Shown here in pieces: positions 1 through 8,044 of a DNA stretch of 64,000 nucleotides. Both the position numbers and the translations under genes were made by a program. The notes under the pieces were generated by a model. That model saw only the letters and a list, made by a program, of their open reading frames with translations. It ran no database searches and was not told the DNA's origin. The stretch lies in the NCBI GenBank assembly GCA_023715185.1, contig JAMCAN010000002.1, positions 124,001-188,000 on the forward strand. Direction: 5' to 3'. How positions within the stretch are numbered: the first letter of the stretch is position 1; the number at the start of each line of letters is the position of its first letter. The stretch comes from Planococcus sp. MER TA 32b. Its GTDB lineage: Bacteria > Bacillota > Bacilli > Bacillales_A > Planococcaceae.

Positions 1-1
1 A

Positions 2-286
2 TGGTTAAACTCTGTGTATTTAAGGAATTTTTACGATGTGAAAGTTTTAGTTGGAATATTACACATCATTTCACATATTGATTATGAAGTTGTATTTCCA
101 GAGGGACAAACAATGGCAGTAGCTGCTCTTATGCATCAAGATATAGAAGTAAGAGAATATGCACTGAAAGCTTTTGAAAACTGGGGCCATGCAGAGTCAT
201 TATCAATCTTAAGAAATATTAAATGTGAAGAGAATTGGCTGCAGGATTATTTAAATGACATAATAAGTGATTTGACAGAGGGGTAA
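2..286 (+). CDS. C-terminal part of a HEAT-like hypothetical protein (cut by window edge)
   Basis: The reading frame is open from the first bases of the window and ends with TAA at 284-286, so this is the 3' part of a longer gene. A GTG at 14 exists but has no ribosome binding site, so the true start is probably upstream. The visible 95 residues are helical and contain the pattern DIEVREYALKAFENWG, the usual look of a HEAT or armadillo-type helical repeat. The stop is 4 bases from the next start, which makes the two a translation unit. The DNA is AT-rich like other island genes. Function is unknown; a scaffold or sensor role is only a guess. Confidence 0.6.
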   Translation, partial: WLNSVYLRNFYDVKVLVGILHIISHIDYEVVFPEGQTMAVAALMHQDIEVREYALKAFENWGHAESLSILRNIKCEENWLQDYLNDIISDLTEG

Positions 287-290
287 TAAA

Positions 291-791
291 ATGTCACTTT
301 TAGTAAGGAAAATAACGAGGTCAAAATGGCCGGCGGAAATTTCAGAGCCTATAAATATTGATATCCTTAGAGCTGACGCAATCACTAGTTGTTTAAGAAC
401 TTCTTCAGATACTTTATCCACTTGGGAAGTTATTAATGCTGACAATATAAATGAAGCGGTTTTAGCTTTGGCTTCTAACTTTGACAAAATAGAGACGATG
501 ACAGTTATTGCTATTGAAAAAGATAAAATTTCTGAATATGGTTTTAGTCTAGTTTCTTCAAAGGGATTAACTGTCGTTGAAGATTTAAAAGACAGTCATA
601 TTGATGTTTCTAACCTTACATTAAAATCCATTGGCACCTTTGCATCGATTGTTCTAGAAACAATAAAAGATGAAAAGGTGTATAGATTTAGTAAGCGAGA
701 ATTAATTGATATAATTTCTAAAGCTGTAGAAACAGATAGATTAGATGTAAAACTTTTAAAAGAAAAAGTAAGGGAACAATTATCAGCATAA
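291..791 (+). CDS. Hypothetical protein, 166 aa, paired with the HEAT-like gene
   Basis: ATG preceded by a GAGGGG-type site lying in the end of the previous gene, so it is translationally coupled to it. The 166-residue product is soluble, with no signal peptide or membrane segment. It alternates predicted strands and helices and ends in a lysine-rich helix. I recognise no family. Codon use is AT-rich, as in the other island genes. The two-gene unit is closed on the 3' side by palindromic repeat A. Its place beside nucleases suggests an accessory or defence role, but nothing in the protein itself shows this. Confidence 0.75.
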   Translation: MSLLVRKITRSKWPAEISEPINIDILRADAITSCLRTSSDTLSTWEVINADNINEAVLALASNFDKIETMTVIAIEKDKISEYGFSLVSSKGLTVVEDLKDSHIDVSNLTLKSIGTFASIVLETIKDEKVYRFSKRELIDIISKAVETDRLDVKLLKEKVREQLSA

Positions 792-849
792 AATATTGAC
801 TTGGAGTCTCTCGGATAGAAGAAATTCTAAAGAATTTTGAGAATTAATT

Positions 850-1032
850 AAAATTGCGCCCCTGTATAAAAAATAATTCTAAACGATTCAGACAATACAT
901 TACAATTTATATTCCATACATTTCCGCATCCGTTGTATCAACAATTTGGATGCGGATTTTTTGTTTTATGCAGGGATATAAATTGTGCGGAAATTGTGTG
1001 CGACACAGGGAAGACATGGGAACTGCTGGAAA
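850..1032 (+). repeat. Island palindromic repeat, copy A
   Basis: Left end reads GCGCCCCTGTATAAAAAATA and right end CGACACAGGGAAGACATGGG, imperfect inverted relatives of each other (CCCTGTRT against ACACAGGG). Between them is TAAACGATTCAGACAATACA, shared with copies C and E, and a hairpin CCGCATCC (923-930) / GGATGCGG (948-955) followed by a T run. The hairpin could act as a terminator for the upstream pair. Confidence 0.75.
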
Positions 1033-1088
1033 GAAAATTTTGAAACGAGGCTCTCTTTCGAGCTAACTTTTTAATTCATAACTCCCCA

Positions 1089-3048
1089 AACTCTCCTGCC
1101 AAATACTCCCTGTTAATGATAAACTGAAAAGAAAGATAACGCTTTGAAAGAGCCTGACAAGGAGCACAAGATGACATACTCACTAGAAACTATTTCACAA
1201 CTGGAGCATTCAAAAGAATTCGCTAGACTACATCAGAAATTCCATCAATTCAACCCGTTGAAAGTGCTGCGGGTCGATCAGTTTGAGATTCGCCATTCGA
1301 ATATTCTGGCCTGGCTGCTGGATCCGGATGAGACGCATCAATTGGGCGGTTTCTTCCTGAAGAAGATGCTGACACGGCTGGTTATGCGCGCAGAAAACGA
1401 AGGAAAAGGAGAGGGAATCGACTTTTTGTCGTTTCTCCATAGTTCATTCCATGACGCCGAAGTGGCGCGGGAAGTGAAGACGCATACCAACCGGTTGATC
1501 GATCTGCTCGTGCATGTACCGTCACAAAAACTGGTGCTGGTCATAGAGAACAAATTCCACGCGGGAGAGTCGGACGGCCAGCTTGCCGATTACTTGGCCT
1601 ATGCAAAACTGCGTTTTCCGGAGAATGGCTATACGATCCTGCCCATCTTTTTGACGCTTGCAAATGAAGAACCTTCGGAAGACAGTTACCTGTTGCTTGG
1701 CTATGAAGACGTGCTGGAAATTATCGAACAGCAGCTTGAATTCAATAAGGACACGACTGCAGATGCCATCCATGACTTTCTGTCGTTTTATATCGAAGTC
1801 TTAAAGGAGCAATTGGTCCATGATGAAGAGGCTGTGCAGCTGGCTTTGGAAGTATACGAAGGAAATAAAAGCGCAATCGATTTTTTATTTCTTAGTCAAA
1901 ATAAAAACTTTAAAAAGCAGGCCATCTTTAAAGGTATCTATAAGCAAATTGGAGAGTTCAGCGACAGAGAGAAAACAGCGCTCCGCAAAATCTATGAATC
2001 AAAGAAAAAGACGATTGATTTTGTCTTCAATATCGGCAGCAATGTCTTGCGCGAAGCGTTTCTTGAATTTGTCAAAGAAGCAGAAATACCGGAAGAGGCG
2101 TATTCTGCAAGTATCCGCTCCCCGAACTTTGTGTTGCCGGACTGGTTCGACTTCGAGGAAACGCTGGGCAAACCGGATTCCGCTTATTGGCTTGGCCAGG
2201 CTTTTATCATCTGGTTCGAGAGGCAAGTGGAGAATCGCATAAAGATTACGGTGGAAGTCGGTCCGATCCCTTACGAAGAACGGTATAAATTATTGACGAT
2301 GCTGGAGAAGCACCGCGTCAGTTTCCAGCAGAATGCAAAGCAGGAAGGCAAGAAGTATACAAAAATCTATACAGCCTGGACAGAAGTCAAAGACTGGGCA
2401 TCCAAACAGGAAGTGCTGAACAGCATGGTGGAACTTTACAATGCACCTGAAATTAATGATCTATTCCGGAAAATTGCTCTGTCTGTCGAGGGAATGGCAC
2501 AGCAAGAGGAAGCAGAAAATGATTTAGTTTCAAAAGGACTTGAACAAGAAGAGAAGCTTTCTGAGAAAAAGGTTCCAAATATACCAAGGGCCGCCTTTCA
2601 AAAATTCTGCAACGAGAATGGCATCAGTGAAGAGAACCGGAATATTCACCCGCGTTATCCATCGTTCACAGTGCCGGCATTCGCAAAGATTGAGGAACGG
2701 TTCGGCTCAACTCGAATTAACTGGTGGTGGCATAACGGCCCGTTCTTATTCTTTTTCGATCATTTGCGTGATGGGCGTTTGAAGCTGGTCTTTGAACTCG
2801 GTCCGTTGAACGGTGAACAGCGTGTTGCATTAATCGAGGAGCTGGAGACTTTAGGCGTGACCTTTAAAGCCGTGTCGAAATTAAGGACGGCAAAGTATAC
2901 CAGACTGTATTCGAATACGAAAGTGGTAGAAGATTGGAAGGATATAGGGCAAGTCAGTGAGGCGATGACGGAGCTTTTTGAGCATTCGAGGTATCAGGAG
3001 TTGTTGGGGGTTATTGGGCGGATTGTTGAGGAGAGTTGGGTTCGTTGA
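1089..3048 (+). repeat. 1.96 kb direct repeat, copy 1
   Basis: This block, the promoter and leader plus the whole PD-(D/E)XK gene, recurs at 17927-19886 with a constant offset of 16838 bases and no indel seen. Bases 1528-2771 look identical to the second copy, while 1089-1527 and 2772-3048 carry many point differences. The similarity begins at ACTCTCCTGCC, about 80 bases before the start codon, so the promoter region is included. Confidence 0.9.
1171..3048 (+). CDS. PD-(D/E)XK nuclease superfamily protein (PDDEXK_4-like), copy 1
   Basis: 625 residues. I chose ATG 1171, with AAGGAG six bases ahead, over an upstream in-frame TTG at 1144, because copy 2 starts at the equivalent ATG. The N-terminal domain (about residues 35-225) has HSNILAWLLDP, then NRLIDLLV with D111, VIENKF with E126 and K128, and a QLADY motif at 137-141: the D-ExK-Q core of the PD-(D/E)XK fold as in PF14281. 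The C-terminal half holds two related blocks (about 330-420 and 515-605), each with an LGP or VGPIP turn and a KYT(K/R)(I/L)Y end, so it contains an internal duplication. Members are predicted nucleases found in accessory islands. Whether it cuts DNA or RNA, and what triggers it, cannot be seen. More GC-rich than the genes around it. Confidence 0.85.
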   Translation: MTYSLETISQLEHSKEFARLHQKFHQFNPLKVLRVDQFEIRHSNILAWLLDPDETHQLGGFFLKKMLTRLVMRAENEGKGEGIDFLSFLHSSFHDAEVAREVKTHTNRLIDLLVHVPSQKLVLVIENKFHAGESDGQLADYLAYAKLRFPENGYTILPIFLTLANEEPSEDSYLLLGYEDVLEIIEQQLEFNKDTTADAIHDFLSFYIEVLKEQLVHDEEAVQLALEVYEGNKSAIDFLFLSQNKNFKKQAIFKGIYKQIGEFSDREKTALRKIYESKKKTIDFVFNIGSNVLREAFLEFVKEAEIPEEAYSASIRSPNFVLPDWFDFEETLGKPDSAYWLGQAFIIWFERQVENRIKITVEVGPIPYEERYKLLTMLEKHRVSFQQNAKQEGKKYTKIYTAWTEVKDWASKQEVLNSMVELYNAPEINDLFRKIALSVEGMAQQEEAENDLVSKGLEQEEKLSEKKVPNIPRAAFQKFCNENGISEENRNIHPRYPSFTVPAFAKIEERFGSTRINWWWHNGPFLFFFDHLRDGRLKLVFELGPLNGEQRVALIEELETLGVTFKAVSKLRTAKYTRLYSNTKVVEDWKDIGQVSEAMTELFEHSRYQELLGVIGRIVEESWVR

Positions 3049-3132
3049 AGGTAATGAGCTGTTTCAGCAAATGAATAAAATTTAATAAAAAAATAATTTA
3101 ATTTACTTTTAGTAGAAAATGGAGGAAACAAA

Positions 3133-3888
3133 GTGAAATGGATTATTCCAGCTAACAGCAAGATATACGATTATGAAAAAGCATTCAGTACGTACGATCA
3201 AATAGATTGGAAGCAAAGTGCAAATTATCAAGTAGGTGACATTATCTATGTTTATGCAACAATGCCGGTTAAAAAAATTCTTTATAAAACAAAAGTAGTT
3301 GAAGTAGATTTAGGTCCAGGTGAGAGTTACCAAAATCCTGAAGACTGGATTGATAAAGATGGGTTTGATAAATTCAATGAAGTTAAAAGGTTTGTTCGTT
3401 TAGAAATTGAAGACTATGTAGACAATGAGGCACTTTCATTGGATGCATTGCTGAAAAATGGATTGAATGGCGCACCACAAGGCCCATTAAAGGTTAACGA
3501 AATTTTATCCAGCTATATAGAAAAGCATATGAGCGGCCAAGTATTCCCCGATGAATTCAAAGAAGAATTGGAAGAAGGTCAAAGAATCACAGTAACTGTG
3601 AACAGATATGAACGGAATCCGATTGCCAGAAAAAAATGCATAGAAATTCATGGAGATAGCTGTGCAGTTTGTTCAATAAATTTCGGAGAAATGTATGGAG
3701 AAGTCGGGGAAGGGTTTATTCATGTGCACCACATTAAACCGCTTCATGAGATTGGTGAACAATATCTAGTTAATTATGAAAAAGATCTTGTACCGGTGTG
3801 TCCGAACTGTCATGCGATGTTGCATCGTAAAGTGAATGGGAAAACGCTGAGTGTTGAGGAATTGAAAAAAGAAATAAGAGAAAAGTAA
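3133..3888 (+). CDS. EVE-like/HNH endonuclease, McrA-type
   Basis: 251 residues; GTG start at 3133 behind GGAGGAAACAAA. The first 60 residues (MKWIIPANSK, then GDIIYVYAT) look like an EVE/PUA-type domain, which in related proteins reads modified bases. The last 90 carry a zinc-bound HNH nuclease: C177 and C180 in CAVC, HVHH at 197-200, then CPNCH with C223, C226 and H227, and H231. The combination matches methylation-dependent type IV restriction enzymes that cut DNA carrying modified cytosines, so the likely role is restriction of incoming modified DNA. It follows the PD-(D/E)XK gene on the same strand after 84 bases and is AT-rich. The HNH assignment is firm; the EVE assignment is by appearance. 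Confidence 0.82.
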   Translation: MKWIIPANSKIYDYEKAFSTYDQIDWKQSANYQVGDIIYVYATMPVKKILYKTKVVEVDLGPGESYQNPEDWIDKDGFDKFNEVKRFVRLEIEDYVDNEALSLDALLKNGLNGAPQGPLKVNEILSSYIEKHMSGQVFPDEFKEELEEGQRITVTVNRYERNPIARKKCIEIHGDSCAVCSINFGEMYGEVGEGFIHVHHIKPLHEIGEQYLVNYEKDLVPVCPNCHAMLHRKVNGKTLSVEELKKEIREK

Positions 3889-3935
3889 ACAGTGTAATAT
3901 ATGTCTGTAAACCAATATTTCTATAAATGATTATC

Positions 3936-4101
3936 GTCTCCCTTTGTCAAACTCAAGTCAGTTTAAAAACTATAATTACTTTAAGAAATTGCCGAAGTCA
4001 TTAACCTCAAGGGTTAATGACTTCGGCTTTCATTTTTTATAAGAGAAAACAATTATATATTTGCGCGCGATATAGGGAGAAAATGGAGATTGCTAGGAAA
4101 A
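3936..4101 (+). repeat. Island palindromic repeat, copy G
   Basis: Left end TCTCCCTTTGTCAAACTCAA, matching copy D (TCCCTGTGTCAAACACGATT), both followed by CAGTTTAA. The centre is a 16 bp perfect stem, GCCGAAGTCATTAACC at 3991-4006 with its complement at 4012-4027 and a 5-base loop, followed by TTTCATTTTTT. Right end GCGATATAGGGAGAAAATGG then AGATTGCTAGGAAAATT. The hairpin would also end transcription of the HNH gene. Confidence 0.7.
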
Positions 4102-4156
4102 TTATACTAGATTGATAATTCAGCTGTATAGATTAAGGATTTAAAAATACATAACT

Positions 4157-4280
4157 CCTTTACGGAAGCCGTTATTATTGGCACAACGCAGGTTAACTGA
4201 TAGGCGTGATGAGCTTTAGCAGATTACTTTATATACATTGCAGGAGACGCACAATGATGAGATGTTGATGGAGTAACTTG
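4157..4280 (+). pseudogene. Decayed fragment of an alpha/beta hydrolase gene
   Basis: By eye this aligns with the nucleophile region of the intact alpha/beta hydrolase at 35682-36962: CCTTTACGGAAG at 4158 matches the same bases at about 36418, followed by a relative of ATCATCGGTCACAGC, and GATGAGATGTTGATGGAG near 4257 matches GACGAAGTGCTCATGGAG near 36534. In-frame stops and small indels show it is not coding. It lies just after repeat G, as the second remnant (20324-20548) lies just after repeat E. From 4281 to 4479 I see only AT-rich promoter-type sequence for the next gene. Confidence 0.6.
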
Positions 4281-4479
4281 GATATCTCGAGAAATTTAGA
4301 AGCAAAAAACTTTGAATTTCATATGGAAATTTCATGTATTTCCGCCTGCCATTTTGTGGTACTATTTATTCATATATAGTTGTTAGAAATTTTTGTAAAC
4401 TCTTGGATTACTTGAATAAATATCGGCAGATGGACATCTTATAAAATTTAATAGTCACTTCAGAAATCAGGAGGAGTAA

Positions 4480-6138
4480 ATGGCTAAAGTAATGAGGCTT
4501 AAAGAGTTAGAAACAGAGATTCTAACCACACAAACAGAGAATACTAAAAAAGGTCTGCTCGGAGAATTGAAAGTACTAAAAAGGTTAAGAGATAATTTGC
4601 CAAACAATTATACAGTAATTTGGCAGCCAACTTTTTTAGAATTTAAGCCCGATATACTAGTTATTGAGCCAGAATCTGGGTTTATCTTTCTCGAAGTTAA
4701 GAACTGGGACATGGCCAAAGTAGGGAAATTTTATCTTAATGGTAAGGTTGAAACTCAATTTGGTATTAAAAATCCACTGGGTCAAACACAAAACTATATT
4801 AATGAACTGCAAAAGCATGTTAATTCTTTAAGTGTAATAGAAAAAGATATCTATCGTGTTACTACCTCGATGGTAGTTTATGCAGGATTTAATCTGGAGG
4901 AATTTCTGAAGAGAGCCGAAGTAGCATGTTGGAGTATAGCTGATACCCGCTCTTACTTATCTAGACATATATTTATAGATGAATTGAATTCCAACGTGGC
5001 CACGAGATTATTGCAGTCAAAAAAATTTAAAGCAAGTGATCTAGCATCCGTTATTAATGAACAAGAATTAACGGATTTAATTCAAATACTCGGAGCAGAA
5101 GGTGCTTTTGTAGAAAAATTTAATGAGAGCAAAGTACTGACAAAGCCCAATAGATTAAAGCAGATCCCAAAAAGTAATGTTAACGGTAACAAGACGTCCT
5201 CGACAACAAAGCTTTATATTTTTGGATACATTGCGGTGGTATTTCTATTAATTATCTTTTCCACTTCCTCAGATTTTTTGTACAACTATCCTGATGAAAG
5301 TGAAGAAACTAGTCATGAGTGGTTTGAAGAAAATAATTATAGTGATTTAAGGGCTTCGGAAGAAGTGAGTTTAGAAGCAACTGAAGAGAAAGTGAAACTG
5401 ATGGAAGATATGACTGAGGACATAGAGAGTATAGATGAAATAGAGAAAGAAAGTAACGTAATAGGAATTGAAGAAACATCAATTGTTGAAACTGAAACTA
5501 AAGAAGAGGTTTCTATACTTAATGAAAAGAATTCTGCTGGAGCTGCTGAAATAGAGGTTGAAGAAGTTAATGAAATAAAGTCTGGTAGTAACTTCACCTT
5601 GGGTTCAACAAAGAACGAAGTTGAAACTATTATGGGTATTCCAACACATATCTCTACTTATAAAAATGAATGGGGATATCAAGGTTCTACTATAGAATTT
5701 GATGATAATGATCAAGTGGTTGGATGGACAGATTATATGAAAAACCTAAGTGTTTCATTAGGGAATGCAAAGGGGGGATATTTTTCTTTAGGCTCCAGTA
5801 AAGATGAAGTAGTAAATGCAATGGGCACACCAACCTTTATCTCTACTTTTAATAATGAATGGGGTTATGGAGGTTCCACTATCGATTTTGACAGTAATGA
5901 CATAGTGATTGGATGGACAGATTTTATGGAAAACTTAAGTGTTTCGTTGGGAAGTGCAACTGGTAGCTATTTTTCTTTAGGCTCTACAAAAGAAGAAGTC
6001 GTGAATGCAATGGGCACACCGACTTCAATCTCTATATATAGGAATGAGTGGGGATACGGAGGTTCCACTATTGAGTTTGATGAAAATGATGTGGTTATTG
6101 GCTGGACTGACTATTTGGAGAAGTTAAGAATTAAATAA
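4480..6138 (+). CDS. NERD-domain membrane protein with three C-terminal repeats
   Basis: 552 residues, ATG behind AGGAGGAG. Residues 22-115 form a nuclease-related (NERD) domain: GELKVL at 28-33, KPDILVI with D58, and LEVKNW with E72 and K74, giving the D...ExK pattern of the PD-(D/E)XK fold. A single membrane helix lies at about 246-265, followed by a very acidic Glu/Ser/Thr-rich linker (about 270-368). From about 370 there are three tandem units of about 62 residues, each with LGS(T/S)K(D/E/N)EV, then MG(T/I)PT and NEWGY(G/Q)GSTI, ending in GWTD. These resemble the SmpA/OmlA (BamE-like) fold, which binds partner proteins. The nuclease domain would be cytoplasmic or external depending on topology, which I cannot fix. 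Role unknown; the setting suggests defence or DNA uptake. Confidence 0.75.
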   Translation: MAKVMRLKELETEILTTQTENTKKGLLGELKVLKRLRDNLPNNYTVIWQPTFLEFKPDILVIEPESGFIFLEVKNWDMAKVGKFYLNGKVETQFGIKNPLGQTQNYINELQKHVNSLSVIEKDIYRVTTSMVVYAGFNLEEFLKRAEVACWSIADTRSYLSRHIFIDELNSNVATRLLQSKKFKASDLASVINEQELTDLIQILGAEGAFVEKFNESKVLTKPNRLKQIPKSNVNGNKTSSTTKLYIFGYIAVVFLLIIFSTSSDFLYNYPDESEETSHEWFEENNYSDLRASEEVSLEATEEKVKLMEDMTEDIESIDEIEKESNVIGIEETSIVETETKEEVSILNEKNSAGAAEIEVEEVNEIKSGSNFTLGSTKNEVETIMGIPTHISTYKNEWGYQGSTIEFDDNDQVVGWTDYMKNLSVSLGNAKGGYFSLGSSKDEVVNAMGTPTFISTFNNEWGYGGSTIDFDSNDIVIGWTDFMENLSVSLGSATGSYFSLGSTKEEVVNAMGTPTSISIYRNEWGYGGSTIEFDENDVVIGWTDYLEKLRIK

Positions 6139-6154
6139 CAGGAGGATGCACAAA

Positions 6155-6517
6155 GTGAAAATTACAATGAAAATGAGTCAAGAAGCTTATCCGATTGCAA
6201 AGAAAGTTTATTCTGGTCAATTAACTAGAAATGATGGAAAAAGCGAGATCAATCGCGTTTCAGGCATGAGTGAAGGTTCGGCCCAAGCGTATATCACGAT
6301 TTTCTTAGCTATGATGAATGGAGAAGAGTATAAGCGGGCATTCAACAATGACACAAACAGATTTTTGTTTGAAAGCATCCGCAAAGATTTTGGCAATCAT
6401 TATTATGAAAATGCACTAAATGCTGCGCAGAAACATATAAATTACTATTCAACGCTTGGTAAGGGGAAGTTAAATGGATTGCAGAATATCGTGAATGAAC
6501 TAAAGGCTAGAAAATAG
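6155..6517 (+). CDS. Small protein related to the N-terminal domain of some HNH nucleases
   Basis: About 120 residues. GTG 6155 is preferred because GGAGG at 6141-6145 abuts an upstream ATG (6146) but is 9 bases from the GTG. The sequence carries GQLTRNDGKSEI, GMSEGSAQAYI and FNNDTNRFLFESI, a pattern I associate with domains fused in front of HNH endonucleases in other bacteria. Here no HNH part follows and the frame ends cleanly, so it is stand-alone, a natural split, or a remnant. It starts 16 bases after the NERD gene, so the two are probably cotranscribed. No signal peptide or membrane segment. Function not established. Confidence 0.65.
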   Translation: MKITMKMSQEAYPIAKKVYSGQLTRNDGKSEINRVSGMSEGSAQAYITIFLAMMNGEEYKRAFNNDTNRFLFESIRKDFGNHYYENALNAAQKHINYYSTLGKGKLNGLQNIVNELKARK

Positions 6518-6824
6518 AATTGTGAATACTTAAAAAGCTATTCAGAAAATCGTACCTTAAAGAAAGTGAAATTCTAAATAGTTTTTAGAATACACTGTTA
6601 CTTGGGGGTAAGATTAATTTTTAAGTACTTGTAGTCTAAACACAATAACATATAGACATTTTCAACTCATGCTTTTAATATTGCAAGCAGAGTATAAAAA
6701 TGAATTATATTAGCCTAGTATTTCGGTTTACTGTTACAAGTTTTAAATTTTTTATAAATTACAGAATATAGGGAATATTTAGAATAAATTGAAAAAACGT
6801 AAAATAACTAGAAAGAAAGGGCGT
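6518..6824. other. Intergenic, AT-rich, no gene seen
   Basis: About 300 bases of very AT-rich DNA between the small HNH-associated gene and the next gene. I see no conserved open frame, no copy of the island repeat and no strong hairpin. It presumably contains the promoter of the gene at 6825. Confidence 0.5.
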
Positions 6825-7661
6825 ATGAGAATTATGAATATAGAAATAAAAAAAATTAAACGTTTTATTAATGAAAATGAAAAATTTATTGAAGCAATTT
6901 CAGCGAAACAGTTTATGAATAAAGTCGAGCTGGACCCAATCGATAAAGTAATACTAGGAATATATATATCTGCTATAGAAAGATCTAAAGCTATAATACT
7001 TATGAAAGAAAATAATTTACACTCACCAATATTAAGCTTCTTAAGAATCGTCTTTGAAGGAAGAGTATTTATAAAGTTTTTATTAGAAGATCCTGAAGAT
7101 GCCCCTAGAAGAGGGAAATTGTTTATGGGTTCAATGTTACAAAAGGAAATAGATACAACTTTGAGTACAATTAATAATAAACATGAATCTACTATTAAAA
7201 TGACAAACGAGAGAAAGAACTTTTATGAGAATCGTATTCGAAATATTGAAGAAGACACATTGTATAAATATTATATTGAAGAAGCTACAGTGACAAAAAG
7301 AAAGAAATGGTATGCAATGATTAATAGCGATGTGAAATCTTTTAAAGATATGTGCATGCATTTCGGAAGGGGGTATAGTCTTAATTATGACCTATTCTAT
7401 ACAACAGCCTCGGATGACATCCATGCAAAAAATGGGGCCTCTAGAGTAAATTTAAAAAATGGAAAGATTTATTTTGATGATCCACTCTCAGACCCTGTAT
7501 TTGATTTTACAATTAATAAAGTAATTGTTGAAAATTTAATTGATATGTCGTTTCTAATATCTAAGCATTATGATTTAGAAAGAAATTATAATTTATTGTT
7601 TCCATCATCAAAGTCTCTTATTAAAAAAACAAGTAACTATACACCGAAATTAAATTTCTAA
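6825..7661 (+). CDS. Helical hypothetical protein, DUF5677-like
   Basis: 278 residues from ATG 6825 (AAAGG four bases ahead); a TTG at 6789 and an ATG at 6834 are alternatives. The product is all-helical and basic, with the pattern AIERSKAIILMKENN followed by a helix containing LRIVFEGRVFIKFLLED, typical of the DUF5677 group, and a late SDDIHAKNG segment with a conserved-looking histidine. No catalytic site is obvious. Such proteins occur in defence and mobile regions, but their biochemical role is not known to me. AT-rich; bounded on the 3' side by decayed repeat K. Confidence 0.6.
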   Translation: MRIMNIEIKKIKRFINENEKFIEAISAKQFMNKVELDPIDKVILGIYISAIERSKAIILMKENNLHSPILSFLRIVFEGRVFIKFLLEDPEDAPRRGKLFMGSMLQKEIDTTLSTINNKHESTIKMTNERKNFYENRIRNIEEDTLYKYYIEEATVTKRKKWYAMINSDVKSFKDMCMHFGRGYSLNYDLFYTTASDDIHAKNGASRVNLKNGKIYFDDPLSDPVFDFTINKVIVENLIDMSFLISKHYDLERNYNLLFPSSKSLIKKTSNYTPKLNF

Positions 7662-7815
7662 AAAATCGTGCTCCTGGGTTTAACTCAATTTAGTTTATTA
7701 TCGAGAATTGAATACAAAAAATGCCTTATAAGTATTCTCAAAAGTTAATGTATATGACTTCACTATTTTTATCTGGAAATTTAACTATTCATGATTGGTC
7801 ACATCCCGGAGGAAA
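7662..7815 (+). repeat. Island palindromic repeat, copy K (decayed)
   Basis: Left end AAAATCGTGCTCCTGGGTTT then AATTTAGTTTA, matching copy D. Further in, CTTCACTATTTTTATCTGGA then ATTCATGATTGGTCAC follows the same order as copy D (CTTCAGTATTTTTATTTGAG then ATTCATAATTTGTCAC). The central hairpin has lost pairing and the right end is degenerate. The rest of the gap to 8044 holds only AT-rich sequence and the promoter of the next gene. Confidence 0.5.
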
Positions 7816-8044
7816 AACAATTCCAAGTACTTTTAACAATAAACTGCAAATTATAACTTATACAATCCTCCACCGGATGATTCAGTATATAAGGTGTAAC
7901 TTCTCTTTGTATCCATAAATTATAAATTACGTGTGAATTATGTCGCTCTCCGGGAAGCAAAGCCTAAATCGCTGATAGTTTGCAAATGGTAAAAAAGTTG
8001 GCAAATTTAATATATCCAATGAAAAGGTAGAGGTGACATTTCAA

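Noticed and set aside
854..1066. Open frame of 70 codons across repeat A
   Set aside because: It reads straight through the hairpin and both ends of a non-coding repeat and has no ribosome site.
1820..2242. 140-codon frame inside the first nuclease gene
   Set aside because: It is an out-of-frame shadow with basic, random-looking composition; its exact copy in the second nuclease gene only reflects the DNA identity there, which was useful as evidence of conversion.
7721..7918. 65-codon frame between the DUF5677-like gene and 8045
   Set aside because: It overlaps decayed repeat K, lacks a ribosome site and has no protein-like pattern.
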